Source: Paulinella micropora | Lineage: Eukaryota; Cercozoa; Imbricatea; Euglyphida; Paulinellidae | Assembly (NCBI GenBank): GCA_019918135.1 | Contig: WBZZ01006900.1 | Coordinates: forward strand, 258,501-322,500 | Direction of reading: 5' to 3' | DNA length: 64,000 nucleotides | Shown here: positions 42,077-54,862 of the stretch, piece after piece | Layout: the number at the start of each line of letters is the position of its first letter | How positions within the stretch are numbered: position 1 is the stretch's first letter | Made by a program: the position numbers and the translations under genes | The notes under the pieces: generated by a model | What the model saw: the letters and a program-made list of their open reading frames with translations, nothing else | Told to the model about the DNA's origin: nothing | The model's database searches: none

Positions 42077-42517
42077 ATGATTAAAAGGTTTAATATTGAT
42101 GTTGGAAATGAAAAGGAAAACGTAAAAAGAAAAGTAGCGGATTATGCTAGATATGAAGAGTATATGGGTATTAATGAACAAAAAGGGAATGGAGCAAAGA
42201 CATTAGAAGAATTAATTGATAAGGTATTTTCAATAGCGAAAATAAAAAAATACTTAGCCCGCAAAGATTGGAAACACACAATGAACAAACATGATTTTGT
42301 AAATACTCTAACGAACAAAATGACTATAGACCCAAATGTAGATAAACAAGTTTCAAATGATTTGAATATTGACGAAGGTATGCCACCGGAGGGGGTTTCA
42401 CCCCCTACCATACCCCCGAGCGTCGCGGAGACAACCATACCCCCGCCACCAGAGCCGGCACCAGATACGACTACACCGCCAGACCGAACACCACCAGAGG
42501 AGCCACAGCTCCAGTAA
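42077..42517 (+). CDS. PLV unknown protein at truncated edge
   Basis: ATG 42077 lies one base after the previous stop. The 146 codons encode a helical region (MIKRFNIDVGNEKENVKRKV..YARYEEYMGI) and a Pro/Thr-rich C-terminus. The stop falls where AT-rich viral DNA ends and an unrelated minus-strand ORF begins, so the true C-terminus may be missing. Confidence 0.5.
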   Translation: MIKRFNIDVGNEKENVKRKVADYARYEEYMGINEQKGNGAKTLEELIDKVFSIAKIKKYLARKDWKHTMNKHDFVNTLTNKMTIDPNVDKQVSNDLNIDEGMPPEGVSPPTIPPSVAETTIPPPPEPAPDTTTPPDRTPPEEPQLQ

Positions 42518-42958
42518 AGACATTTGGTCCCCATATGAGACATGTTGCACCTGTAACTGTGCACCGTCGTCTCTGAGGAATGCTGCAAGAGGCAGAGCTT
42601 GACTCGGGATGGGGTAACAGATATCCTCCTTTCTCAAGGGATCTCCCCATCGAATCTCTGGGGGAATATATAGCCATTTACCGGCCTGCTGCTCCCCTAT
42701 TTTCTTCTCAAACTCCTTCTTAGTTAGTTTGGCGTATTCGGCCACCCACTGATCTTCCTCCTCCTTCTTCTCCTTCTCCTCCTCCGTCATCATCGCTCCC
42801 TCATCTTGGACCTGGTCCATTGGATTGTCTGCTCCTCCTGTGTCAAAAGAAGGCCCTGCCAAATCCGTTTCGTCCCCTAGAGGGCCAACGAGCGTATTTA
42901 GATCTTCTGGGGTTTGAGCACTCGCCCCTCCGTCATCCTCAGTCCATTCTTCAGACAT
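42518..42958 (-). pseudogene. Gag-like acidic ORF cut by the viral block
   Basis: ATG 42958 opens a frame starting MSEEWTEDDGGASAQTPEDL, acidic for 80 residues, then WVAEYAKLTKKEFEKKIGEQ and WLYIPPEIRWGDPLRKEDIC. It reads into the viral block at about 42517 and loses sense there. GC content and style match the retroelements, not the virus. It may be the N-terminus of a gag; no diagnostic motif is left. Confidence 0.4.
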
Positions 42959-43091
42959 GGTCGCTGGGGGAATATGAGTGGGACAGAGCTGATTCTACCC
43001 CGTAATTGCTCTGTTCGTCTCTGGGGAACGAATAGAGAGAAAAGATGAAAAGATGGTATAGAGAGAGAGTGTCTCACCTCTATGTCATGTG

Positions 43092-43122
<31 letters not shown>

Positions 43123-43751
43123 TTTTTTTTGTGAGAAAGAAGTAGTCTGTACGACTTTCTCTGAAAATTTGATCTCCTTCTCCACTCCTCTTCTCTTTTG
43201 CTCTTTTTGTTGTTGTATCTGTTATGAGGTACTAGGACCTACGTACAGATAGTGTCAAAGAGGCTTGAGAAGCACTCCTTGAGAAGTCGACTTGTCGTCG
43301 GATAGGTGTTCAGACCTACTTTCGAAAAACAGTCAGAGATTTGAAAAAATACTCTGATGTGTGTGACTTGAGAGGCAACTAAGTGCACAGACTTGAGAGG
43401 GAGAGTACTAGGCTCGTGTCCTTCAAGTTTGTTTGTCACTGTGAGTGTTTGTTCGTACGTCTGTTGACTTACTCTGTCTCTGCCTCAAGGGAGAACAGGA
43501 GAACAGAAAAGATGTCTGGTATCTGCCTCAAGGGAGAACAGGGATAAAGGCTGTGGAGAGGGTACTGGGACACCTACTCACAAACGCCTAGACGTATTGT
43601 TTTGCAAAAGAGCTTGTGTGGGGATGTGTTGGAGTATTTGTTGTTTGAGTCTGCCTACTCAATGGAGATAGGTCAGCCCAAATTTTCCTTCTGCCGTCAA
43701 AGGACAAGCCAGAAAAGAAATCAGCCGTGTGCTGGTGACTCCAATGTTATA
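42959..43751. other. Non-coding; (TG)n and poly-T
   Basis: Holds (TG)n at 43087-43106 directly followed by a 25-base T run (43106-43130); on the minus strand this would be a poly-A. No gene seen. Confidence 0.6.
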
Positions 43752-43990
43752 ATCCCCGAAGATAGCTCGTTAAAAAGTCGGTAATACAACCAAACACAAA
43801 TCCCCAAAGGAGAATGATGTCTCGTTATATTAGCTCAGTGAAACCGCACAAAAGAAAGCGGCAACAGACCAAGGTTAAAATGGCATTAGGTCAAATCCGG
43901 CCAAACGATATTGAAATAATGGGAAGAAACTAGGTGCACCTGGCACCAAAAAAAGTGTACTTTTTACCGGCTATCCGGGGGGTGATGCCT
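43752..43990 (-). repeat. Dispersed repeat, inverted copy of 26287-26512
   Basis: Reverse-complement match to 26287-26512. It ends 8 bases before the first unit of the 3.6-kb tandem array. Confidence 0.75.
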
Positions 43991-44589
43991 ACAACCTCAC
44001 TTCCGAGGCTGTAATAGAAAGGGAAGCCAGAACCCAAACAACTGACAAGCCAAAGGGGAAAACCGTTAAAAACTAAGTGATCCTTTGACACGAGTCAACT
44101 GACACGATGCGTTACGTTCGAAACCTGCACCAATGCCAAAACATACAACAAACAACAACCCGGGCCATAAGTGCAATTTTCCTTATCAGAAAGTTTAGCC
44201 ATAAATTCCCTTGGGAAGTCAACCGTGCTAGGTGATGGGCACAGTGTCGGTCGGCCCGCAAAATACATAGTGGCATTGAGTGTCGTACGGCTTGTCGTTA
44301 TTTGACTTTTATGCTTGGTCTGCCCCTCTCCTCAGGCTGTTGAGTGACGACTAAGTGCCAGAGTAGCTGTTCCGGTTACATCTGAAGTCGCTAACAAAAA
44401 TTAAACGGGGTTTGCTTTTGCTTTTCGTGAGCTTCACAAAAAGCCAAAGTTCTCACGTTTTTCTCGCTTTGATTTTCTTAGGGTTTTTGACACATTGAAC
44501 ATCCGAACCGTGAGAAAAGGGTGTTGACATTTTTCAAGTTTTGTTTAAGTTAGTTGGACTCTATGATTTGCCTCGTGCTCCGGGCCCCG

Positions 44590-45074
44590 CATGAACTCAG
44601 GCGTCCCGATACCTATCGACGAAGTCGAAGCTACTATACGGCTCCTCGCAATCATTCCACTGCACAGAGCAGATTCTACTCTGTGGCTTACTACCGAAGG
44701 CACAAATACCGCCTTGGAGACGAAACTCAAATCTCTCCCCTGCCGCACCATCCGCGCTCAGTAGTCTAACACCACGAAACGCTCAAGCCCCGTGGGACTT
44801 GGCTATTGTCATCCCGCCGACTGACCGTTCTGTGACCGTCGCGCGGGCTATGTTCTACCTTCGCAAGCAATTTGCCCTGCTCATGCAGGAAGACCGCATT
44901 GACTACGTCCCGCACCGTACCCTTCCACAAGAAACTGTCGATGAGTGTCACCAAATCCAATTTGAAGACAACTTAGTGTGGTTAGTCTTTGGCCTTCGCA
45001 TGGAATGGAACTACAGTTACCCTTTTGTCGCTACTTCGCACGCTTCTTGCGTCGCTCCACCAAGCCAAGCTTGA
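44590..45074 (+). other. Possible decayed coding segment in array unit
   Basis: A 57-codon frame from ATG 44590 (MNSGVPIPIDEVEATIRLLA, ending TAG 44761-44763) is followed after a frame change by 44799-45074 (WDLAIVIPPTDRSVTVARAM ... FALLMQEDRIDYVPH). Both look protein-like, but the join needs a frameshift; later segments (44989-45204, 45298-45561) sit in further frames. The same pieces recur in units 2-5. No family recognised; likely a pseudogene copied with the unit. Confidence 0.3.
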
Positions 45075-46251
45075 CATCGTTTTAGACGAGGTATCATCAT
45101 CATCGGCGAACCCTTCGCATTGCACGTCTTCTAAAAAGACAGATAAGCAAAGTTCAAGGAGTAGCCACCCCCTTTCACTCTCAAGTGGGTTTTACCCATC
45201 GTAATGGCTTCACCCGCCCCCGCCCAGCGCTTTTCCCACTTGAATCGTCATCGTCCCTAGAAACATTACGCCATGACCGGCGTGCTCATGTAAGTCCTTG
45301 ATCGCCTCTTGTGCCTGCAGGTCAACGATTATTCTCACCGAACTTGAACCCCTCAGTGCCACCGTGGTTATATCGGCACGGCATACACTTGGTGCTTCAT
45401 TGGTTCATCTCGGCTATGTGATACCCGGCCACCTAATTCTCTACGGCTCGACATCGCCTCCTGATATCATAGCTCGCTACTGCACCTCAATTGTCCCAGT
45501 CCCGCTGCAGATCATGGATATCCGGCCCCGGCTGATCATCATCCGCATCGCGCCAGTATAGACGCATCATTCTTCTACTCTCCAATGGTTTAAGAGATTC
45601 ACCCACCTCTCTTTTTCCTTTTGACATTTTTTTAAAAGTGAGACAACATGCTTCGTTCGTTAATTATAATCACTCATTCTGTACGCAACTCAACTCAACC
45701 GTTAGGTCTGGGGGGGGGGGGGGAAGCTATCAGACTGAGCACCTTAACGACCGGCCAAAACCTTTACCCTTGATAAGTCACTCTTTTTGACCGGTTCATC
45801 AGATTCTCCTCTGCACGACGTTTCGACTTCAGTAACTAGTTTTCGATTCCGTTCAGAAATGATTTCAAACGATCAGTTCAAAGTTCTTTTTAGCTATTCG
45901 CGGCCACTTTTCCCCATTCGCATGACCTTTTCCCCCGATTTCCCGTGAAACACGTTTTACTGTAAATTTTGTGGACAAAGAGAAGGATTCTCGGAAAAAC
46001 ACAATATCTAAATGTCTTTTCCGTTCCCAGTCATATTCGCCTAGGCTTCCCAAATCAATTTGGGATTTTTAAGTCCACCAATCCGACAATATCAGTTTTA
46101 TGACTGTTAACTTGAAGACAAAAGACACTATCCGTTTGAGAACTGGAGACCTCACAATCTACGTTCGACACTTGATCGTAAGTTGCATCCAAGCCTGCCA
46201 AGAGTTCGAAATTACGTAAATAAACGAAGTGACCTCTCTACTATTTACTGG

Positions 46252-46313
<62 letters not shown>

Positions 46314-46371
46314 GATTCTATCTAGATTCTATCTAGATTCTATCTAGATTCTATCTAGATTCTATCTATAT

Positions 46372-46419
<48 letters not shown>

Positions 46420-46544
46420 CCTATCTATCTACCTATCTTCTACGTATTCGTCCCGTCTGGTGTTTTAAAATTTGGATACATACATACATACATACGTACA
46501 TACATACGTACATACATACGTACATACACACATACATACATACG

Positions 46545-46576
<32 letters not shown>

Positions 46577-47321
46577 CATACATATACATACATACTTACA
46601 TACATACTTACATACATACATGCATACATACATACATACATATGTACATACGTACATACATGCATACATACATACTGTGTGTGTGGCGTGTCTAGTTGGT
46701 AGATGCATGCATACATACATACATGCATGCATACATACATACATACATACATACATACTACATACGTACATACATACATACATACATACATACATACACA
46801 CATATATATATACATACATACATACATACATACATACATACATACATACATACATAATGTACATACATACATACATACATGCATGCATACATACATAATG
46901 TACATACATACATACATACATACATACATACATACACACAATTATATATATATATATGTAGGTGCCACTCACCACCGCAGCTCGCGGCCTCACTCCACCT
47001 ACTCGTCCTTGGAGGAGGAGATACGGCGCAGCGGCCTTAGGAACACTGACTACTCCTCACTCGACGACGTCTGAGATAGGGGGGAGAGGGGGGTGGGGGT
47101 GGAAAGAAGGGGAAGAAAGAAGAGGAAGGAGAAGAAGAGGCGGGAGCAGCAGCAGCAGCAGCAACAACAACAACAGGAGGAGGAGGAAAATGGAAGAAAG
47201 CTATTGTGTTATCCTATCTACAGTCTCTTTTGGCATGGTTTTGCGAGTGGGCCCGTCATTGGTCTGTTTCATATTCCACGCTGCATTTCAAAGTCTATCA
47301 TCCAATCTTATATAATCGATA

Positions 47322-47567
47322 ATGACGAGCGTCAAAGTGACACACTTGTCTAACTTGGAACTCAATTTCCTCAATCAAGATGTTGAGATACGAAAATGCC
47401 GTGGCAGAGCACTCACGGTTGGAAAGCTTGCTTGTTCTGAGCTCTCAAGCCATGGCCCTCAGCATATTCCCATGTTAGCACTGAAGTCGATCGAGAGTGT
47501 TGAAGTTCAACGCTGGCGAATGTCGCCGTTTGAAGCTCGTTACTGTAACAGTTCAGTGATTGCTTAA
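47322..47567 (+). other. Conserved 81-codon ORF in array units
   Basis: MTSVKVTHLSNLELNFLNQD starts an 81-codon ORF present with the same translation at 47322, 50947, 54544 and 58148. Non-coding parts of the unit are equally conserved, so identity alone is not evidence for selection. No domain recognised. Confidence 0.3.
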
Positions 47568-47640
47568 AAAAGCTATTAATATTCAAAGTCAGCGTCTCAA
47601 GTACAATAAATACCCAGGTTGAAGGCTAACCTCAGTGTCC

Positions 47641-49891
47641 ACTTCCGAGGCTGTAGTAGAAAGGGAAGCCAGAACCCAAACAACTGACAAGCCAAAGGGG
47701 AAAACCGTTAAAAACTGAGTGACCCTTTGACACGAGTCAACTGACACGATGCGTTACGTTCGTAACCTGCACCAATGCCAAAACATACACCAAACAACAA
47801 CCCGGGCCATAAGTGCAATTTTTCTTATCAGAAAGTTTAGCCATAAATTCCCTTGGGAAGTCAACCGTGCTAGGTGATGGGCACAGTGTCGGTCGGCCCG
47901 CAAAATACATAGTGGCATTGAGTGTCGTACGGCTTGTCGTTATTTGACTTTTATGCTTGGTCTGCCCCTCTCCTCAGGCTGTTGAGTGACGACTAAGTGC
48001 CAGAGTAGCTGTTCCTGTTACATCTGAAGTCGCTAACAAAAATTAAAAGGGGTTTGCTTTTGCTTTTCGTGAGCTTCACAAAAAGCCAAAGTTCTCACGT
48101 TTTTCTCGCTTTGATTTTCTTAGGGTTTTTGACACATTGAACATCCGAACCGTGAGAAAAGGGTGTTGACATTTTTCAAGTTTTGTTTAAGTTAGTTGGA
48201 CTCTATGATTTGCCTCGTGCTCCGGGCCCCGCATGAACTCAGGCGTCCCGATACCTATCGACGAAGTCGAAGCTACTATACGGCTCCTCGCAATCATTCC
48301 ACTGCACAGAGCAGATTCTACTCTGTGGCTTACTACCGAAGGCACAAATGCAGCCTTGGAGACGAAACTCAAATCTCTCCCCTGCCGCATCATCCGCGCT
48401 CAGTAGTCTAACACCACGAAACGCTCAAGCCCCGTGGGACTTGGCTATTGTCATCCCGCCGACTGACCGTTCTGTGACCGTCGCGCGGGCTATGTTCTAC
48501 CTTCGCAAGCAATTTGCCCTGCTCATGCAGGAAGACCGCATTGACTACGTCCCGCACCGTACCCTTCCACAAGAAACTGTCGATGAGTGTCACCAAATCC
48601 AATTTGAAGACAACTTAGTGTGGTTAGTCTTTGGCCTTCGCATGGAATGGAACTACAGTTACCCTTTTGTCGCTACTTCGCACGCTTCTTGCGTCGCTCC
48701 ACCAAGCCAAGCTTGACATCGTTTTAGACGAGGTATCATCATCATCGGCGAACCCTTCGCATTGCACGTCTTCTAAAAAGACAGATAAGCAAAGTTCAAG
48801 GAGTAGCCACCCCCTTTCACTCTCAAGTGGGTTTTACCCATCGTAATGGCTTCACCCGCCCCCGCCCAGCGCTTTTCCCACTTGAATCGTCATCGTCCCT
48901 AGAAACATTACGCCATGACCGGCGTGCTCATGTAAGTCCTTGATCGCCTCTTGTGCCTGCAGGTCAACGATTATTCTCACCGAACTTGAACCCCTCAGTG
49001 CCACCGTGGTTATATCGGCACGGCATACACTTGGTGCTTCATTGGTTCATCTCGGCTATGTGATACCCGGCCACCTAATTCTCTACGGCTCGACATCGCC
49101 TCCTGATATCATAGCTCGCTACTGCACCTCAATTGTCCCAGTCCCGCTGCAGATCATGGATATCCGGCCCCGGCTGATCATCATCCGCATCGCGCCAGTA
49201 TAGACGCATCATTCTTCTACTCTCCAATTGTTTAAGAGATTCACCCACCTCTCTTTTTCCTTTTGATATTTTTTTAAAAGTGAGACAACATGCTTCGTTC
49301 GTTAATTATAATCACTCATTCTGTACGCAACTCAACTCAACCGTTAGGTCTGGGGGGGGGGGGAAGCTATCAGACTGAGCACCTTAACGACCGGCCAAAA
49401 CCTTTACCGTTGATAAGTCACTCTTTTTGACCGGTTCATCAGATTCTCCTCTGCACGACGTTTCGACTTCAGTAACTAGTTTTCGATTCCGTTCAGAAAT
49501 GATTTCAAACGATCAGTTCAAAGTTCTTTTTAGCTATTCGCGGCCACTTTTCCCCATTCGCATGACCTTTTCCCCCGATTTCCCGTGAAACACGTTTTAC
49601 TGTAAATTTTGTGGACAAAGAGAAGGATTCTCGGAAAAACACAATATCTAAATGTCTTTTCCGTTCCCAGTCATTTTTGCCTAGGCTTCCCAAATCAATT
49701 TGGGATTTTTAAGTCCACCAATCCGACAATATCAGTTTTATGACTGTTAACTTGAAGACAAAAGACACTATCCGTTTGAGAACTGGAGACCTCACAATCT
49801 ACGTTCGACACTTGATCGTAAGTTGCATCCAAGCCTGCCAAGAGTTCGAAATTACGTAAATAAACGAAGTGACCTCTCTACTATTTACTGG

Positions 49892-49953
<62 letters not shown>

Positions 49954-50011
49954 GATTCTATCTAGATTCTATCTAGATTCTATCTAGATTCTATCTAGAT
50001 TCTATCTAGAT

Positions 50012-50051
<40 letters not shown>

Positions 50052-51265
50052 CCTATCTATCTACCTATCTTCTACGTATTCGTCCCGTCTGGTGTTTTAA
50101 AATTTGGATACATACATACATACATACGTACATACATACGTACATACATACGTACATACACACATACATACATACGTACATACATACATACATACATACA
50201 TATACATACATATACATACATACTTACATACATACTTACATACATACATGCATACATACATACATACATACATACATACGTACATACATGCATACATACA
50301 TACTGTGTGTGTGGCGTGTCTAGTTGGTAGATGCATGCATACATACATGCATACATACATACATGCATGCATACATACATACATACATACATACTACATA
50401 CGTACATACATACATACATACATACATACATACACACATATATATATACATACATACATACATACATACATACATACATACATAATGTACATACATACAT
50501 ACATACATGCATGCATACATACATAATGTACATACATACATACATACATACATACATACACACAATTATATATATATATATATATGTAGGTGCCACTCAC
50601 CACCGCAGCTCGCGGCCTCACTCCACCTACTCGTCCTTGGAGGAGGAGATACGGCGCAGCGGCCTTAGGAACACTGACTACTCCTCACTCGACGACGTCT
50701 GAGATAGGGGGGAGAGGGGGGTGGGGGTGGAAAGAAGGGGAAGAAAGAAGAGGAAGGAGAAGAGGCGGGAGCAGCAGCAGCAGCAGCAACAACAACAACA
50801 GGAGGAGGAGGAAAATGGAAGAAAGCTATTGTGTTATCCTATCTACAGTCTCTTTTGGCATGGTTTTGCGAGTGGGCCCGTCATTGGTCTGTTTCATATT
50901 CCACGCTGCATTTCAAAGTCTATCATCCAATCTTATATAATCGATAATGACGAGCGTCAAAGTGACACACTTGTCTAACTTGGAACTCAATTTCCTCAAT
51001 CAAGATGTTGAGATACGAAAATGCCGTGGCAGAGCACTCACGGTTGGAAAGCTTGCTTGTTCTGAGCTCTCAAGCCATGGCCCTCAGCATATTCCCATGT
51101 TAGCACTGAAGTCGATCGAGAGTGTTGAAGTTCAACGCTGGCGAATGTCGCCGTTTGAAGCTCGTTACTGTAACAGTTCAGTGATTGCTTAAAAAAGCTA
51201 TTAATATTCAAAGTCAGCGTCTCAAGTACAATAAATACCCAGGTTGAAGGCTAACCTCAGTGTCC
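47641..51265 (+). repeat. Array unit 2
   Basis: 3625 bp. Private differences include AATGCAGCC at about 48347 where other units have AATACCGCC, which lengthens one reading frame, and AAAAGGGG at about 48046. Confidence 0.92.
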
Positions 51266-53516
51266 ACTTCCGAGGCTGTAGTAGAAAGGGAAGCCAGAAC
51301 CCAAACAACTGACAAGCCAAAGGGGAAAACCGTTAAAAACTGAGTGACCCTTTGACACGAGTCAACTGACACGATGCGTTACGTTCGTAACCTGCACCAA
51401 TGCCAAAACATACACCAAACAACAACCCGGACCATAAGTGCAATTTTTCTTATCAGAAAGTTTAGCCATAAATTCCCTTGGGAAGTCAACCGTGCTAGGT
51501 GATGGGCACAGTGTCGGTCGGCCCGCAAAATACATAGTGGCATTGAGTGTCGTACGGCTTGTCGTTATTTGACTTTTATGCTTGGTCTGCCCCTCTCCTC
51601 AGGCTGCTGAGTGACGACTAAGTGCCAGAGTAGCTGTTCCGGTTACATCTGAAGTCGCTAACAAAAATTAAACGGGGTTTGCTTTTGCTTTTCGTGAGCT
51701 TCACAAAAAGCCAAAGTTCTCACGTTTTTCTCGCTTTGATTTTCTTAGGGTTTTTGACACATTGAACATCCGAACCGTGAGAAAAGGGTGTTGACCTTTT
51801 TCAAGTTTTGTTTAAGTTAGTTGGACTCTATGATTTGCCTCGTGCTCCGGGCCCCGCATGAACTCAGGCGTCCCGATACCTATCGACGAAGTCGAAGCTA
51901 CTATACGGCTCCTCGCAATCATTCCACTGCACAGAGCAGATTCTACTCTGTGGCTTACTACCGAAGGCACAAATACCGCCTTGGAGACGAAACTCAAATC
52001 TCTCCCCTGCCGCACCATCCGCGCTCAGTAGTCTAACACCACGAAACGCTCAAGCCCCGTGGGACTTGGCTATTGTCATCCCGCCGACTGACCGTTCTGT
52101 GACCGTCGCGCGGGCTATGTTCTACCTTCGCAAGCAACTTGCCCTGCTCATGCAGGAAGACCGCATTGACTACGTCCCGCACCGTACCCTTCCACAAGAA
52201 ACTGTCGATGAGTGTCACCAAATCCAATTTGAAGACAACTTAGTGTGGTTAGTCTTTGGCCTTCGCATGGAATGGAGCTACAGTTACCCTTTTGTCGCTA
52301 CGTCGCACGCTTCTTGCGTCGCTCCACCAAGCCAAGCTTGACATCGTTTTAGACGAGGTATCATCATCATCGGCGAACCCTTCGCATTGCACGTCTTCTA
52401 AAAAGACAGATAAGCAAAGTTCAAGGAGTAGCCACCCCCTTTCACTCTCAAGTGGGTTTTACCCATCGTAATGGCTTCACCCGCCCCCGCCCAGCGCTTT
52501 TCCCACTTGAATCGTCATCGTCCCTAGAAACATTACGCCATGACCGGCGTACCCATGTACGTCCTTGATCGCCTCTTGTGCCTGCAGGTCAACGATTATT
52601 CTCACCGAACTTGAACCCCTCAGTGCCACCGTGGTTATATCGGCACGGCATACACTTGGTGCTTCATTGGTTCATCTCGGCTATGTGATACCCGGCCACC
52701 TAATTCTCTACGGCTCGACATCGCCTCCTGATATCATAGCTCGCTACTGCGCCTCAATTGTCCCAGTCCCGCTGCAGATCATGGATATCCGGCCCCGGCT
52801 GATCATCATCCGCATCGCGCCAGTATAGACGCATCATTCTTCTACTCTCCAATGGTTTAAGAGATTCACCCACCTCTCTTTTTCCTTTTGATATTTTTTT
52901 AAAAGTGAGACAACATGCTTCGTTCGTTAATTATAATCACTCATTCTGTACGCAACTCAACTCAACCGTTAGGTCGGGGGGGGGGGGGAAGCTATCAGAC
53001 TGAGCACCTTAACGACCGGCCAAAACCTTTACCGTTGATAAGTCACTCTTTTTGACCGGTTCATCAGATTCTCCTCTGCACGACGTTTCGACTTCAGTAA
53101 CTAGTTTTCGATTCCGTTCAGAAATGATTTCAAACGATCAGTTCAAAGTTCTTTTTAGCTATTCGCGGCCACTTTTCCCCATTCGCATGACCTTTTCCCC
53201 CGATTTCCCGTGAAACACGTTTTACTGTAAATTTTGTGGACAAAGAGAAGGATTCTCGGAAAAACACAATATCTAAATGTCTTTTCCGTTCCCAGTCATT
53301 TTCGCCTAGGCTTCCCAAATCAATTTGGGATTTTTAAGTCCACCAATCCGACAATATCAGTTTTATGACTGTTAACTTGAAGACAAAAGACACTATCCGT
53401 TTGAGAACTGGAGACCTCACAATCTACGTTCGACACTTGATCGTAAGTTGCATCCAAGCCTGCCAAGAGTTCGAAATTACGTAAATAAACGAAGTGACCT
53501 CTCTACTATTTACTGG

Positions 53517-53570
<54 letters not shown>

Positions 53571-53617
53571 GATTCTATCTAGATTCTATCTAGATTCTAT
53601 CTAGATTCTATCTATAT

Positions 53618-53649
<32 letters not shown>

Positions 53650-54862
53650 CCTATCTATCTACCTATCTTCTACGTATTCGTCCCGTCTGGTGTTTTAAAA
53701 TTTGGATACATACATACATACATACGTACATACATACGTACATACATACGTACATACACACATACATACATACGTACATACATACATACATACATACATA
53801 TACATACATATACATACATACTTACATACATACTTACATACATACATGCATACATACATACATACATACATACATACGTACATACATGCATACATACATA
53901 CTGTGTGTGTGGCGTGTCTAGTTGGTAGATGCATGCATACATACATGCATACATACATACATGCATGCATACATACATACATACATACATACTACATACG
54001 TACATACATACATACATACATACATACACACATATATATATACATACATACATACATACATACATACATACATACATACATAATGTACATACATACATAC
54101 ATACATGCATGCATACATACATAATGTACATACATACATACATACATACATACATACACACAATTATATATATATATATGTAGGTGCCACTCACCACCGC
54201 AGCTCGCGGCCTCACTCCACCTACTCGTCCTTGGAGGAGGAGATACGGCGCAGCGGCCTTAGGAACACTGACTACTCCTCACTCGACGACGTCTGAGATA
54301 GGGGGGAGAGGGGGGTGGGGGTGGAAAGAAGGGGAAGAAAGAAGAGGAAGGAGAAGAAGAGGCGGGAGCAGCAGCAGCAGCAGCAACAACAACAACAGGA
54401 GGAGGAGGAAAATGGAAGAAAGCTATTGTGTTATCCTATCTACAGTCTCTTTTGGCATGGTTTTGCGAGTGGGCCCGTCATTGGTCTGTTTCATATTCCA
54501 CGCTGCATTTCAAAGTCTATCATCCAATCTTATATAATCGATAATGACGAGCGTCAAAGTGACACACTTGTCTAACTTGGAACTCAATTTCCTCAATCAA
54601 GATGTTGAGATACGAAAATGCCGTGGCAGAGCACTCACGGTTGGAAAGCTTGCTTGTTCTGAGCTCTCAAGCCATGGCCCTCAGCATATTCCCATGTTAG
54701 CACTGAAGTCGATCGAGAGTGTTGAAGTTCAACGCTGGCGAATGTCGCCGTTTGAAGCTCGTTACTGTAACAGTTCAGTGATTGCTTAAAAAAGCTATTA
54801 ATATTCAAAGTCAGCGTCTCAAGTACAATAAATACCCAGGTTGAAGGCTAACCTCAGTGTCC
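51266..54862 (+). repeat. Array unit 3
   Basis: 3597 bp. Shares with unit 5 the variants GACCTTTTTCAAG (51795), GAGCTACAG and GTACCCATGTACG (52549) that units 1, 2 and 4 lack. Confidence 0.92.

Larger units (their letters stand above)
32308..42517. mobile_element. Endogenous Polinton-like virus, right-truncated
   Basis: A 10.2-kb block, clearly more AT-rich than its surroundings, with a compact set of genes on both strands: integrase, a short algal-virus protein, fibre with S74 domain, membrane protein, GIY-YIG/zinc-finger nuclease, packaging ATPase, small basic protein and two charged proteins. Integrase plus A32-type packaging ATPase is the signature of Polintons and Polinton-like viruses. 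Major and minor capsid genes and a DNA polymerase were not found; the right edge at about 42517 cuts into a different, GC-richer ORF. Frameshifts or stops in at least six genes show it is an inactive relic. Confidence 0.78.
43999..47640 (+). repeat. Array unit 1
   Basis: First and slightly most divergent copy at its left edge (GTAATAG, CTAAGTGATCC). Contains poly-G at 45711-45723, (TATC)n/TCTAGATTC repeats at about 46253-46437, (CATA)n at about 46478-46935, and a (CAG)n/(CAA)n stretch near 47144-47176. Confidence 0.92.

Noticed and set aside
32308-42517. Major capsid protein or DNA polymerase gene in the viral block
   Set aside because: I looked through all frames and found no ORF of suitable length or motif; the block is truncated.
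46433-46993. Tyr/Cys/Met- and His/Thr-rich ORFs in each array unit
   Set aside because: They come from CATA repeats read in several frames on both strands.
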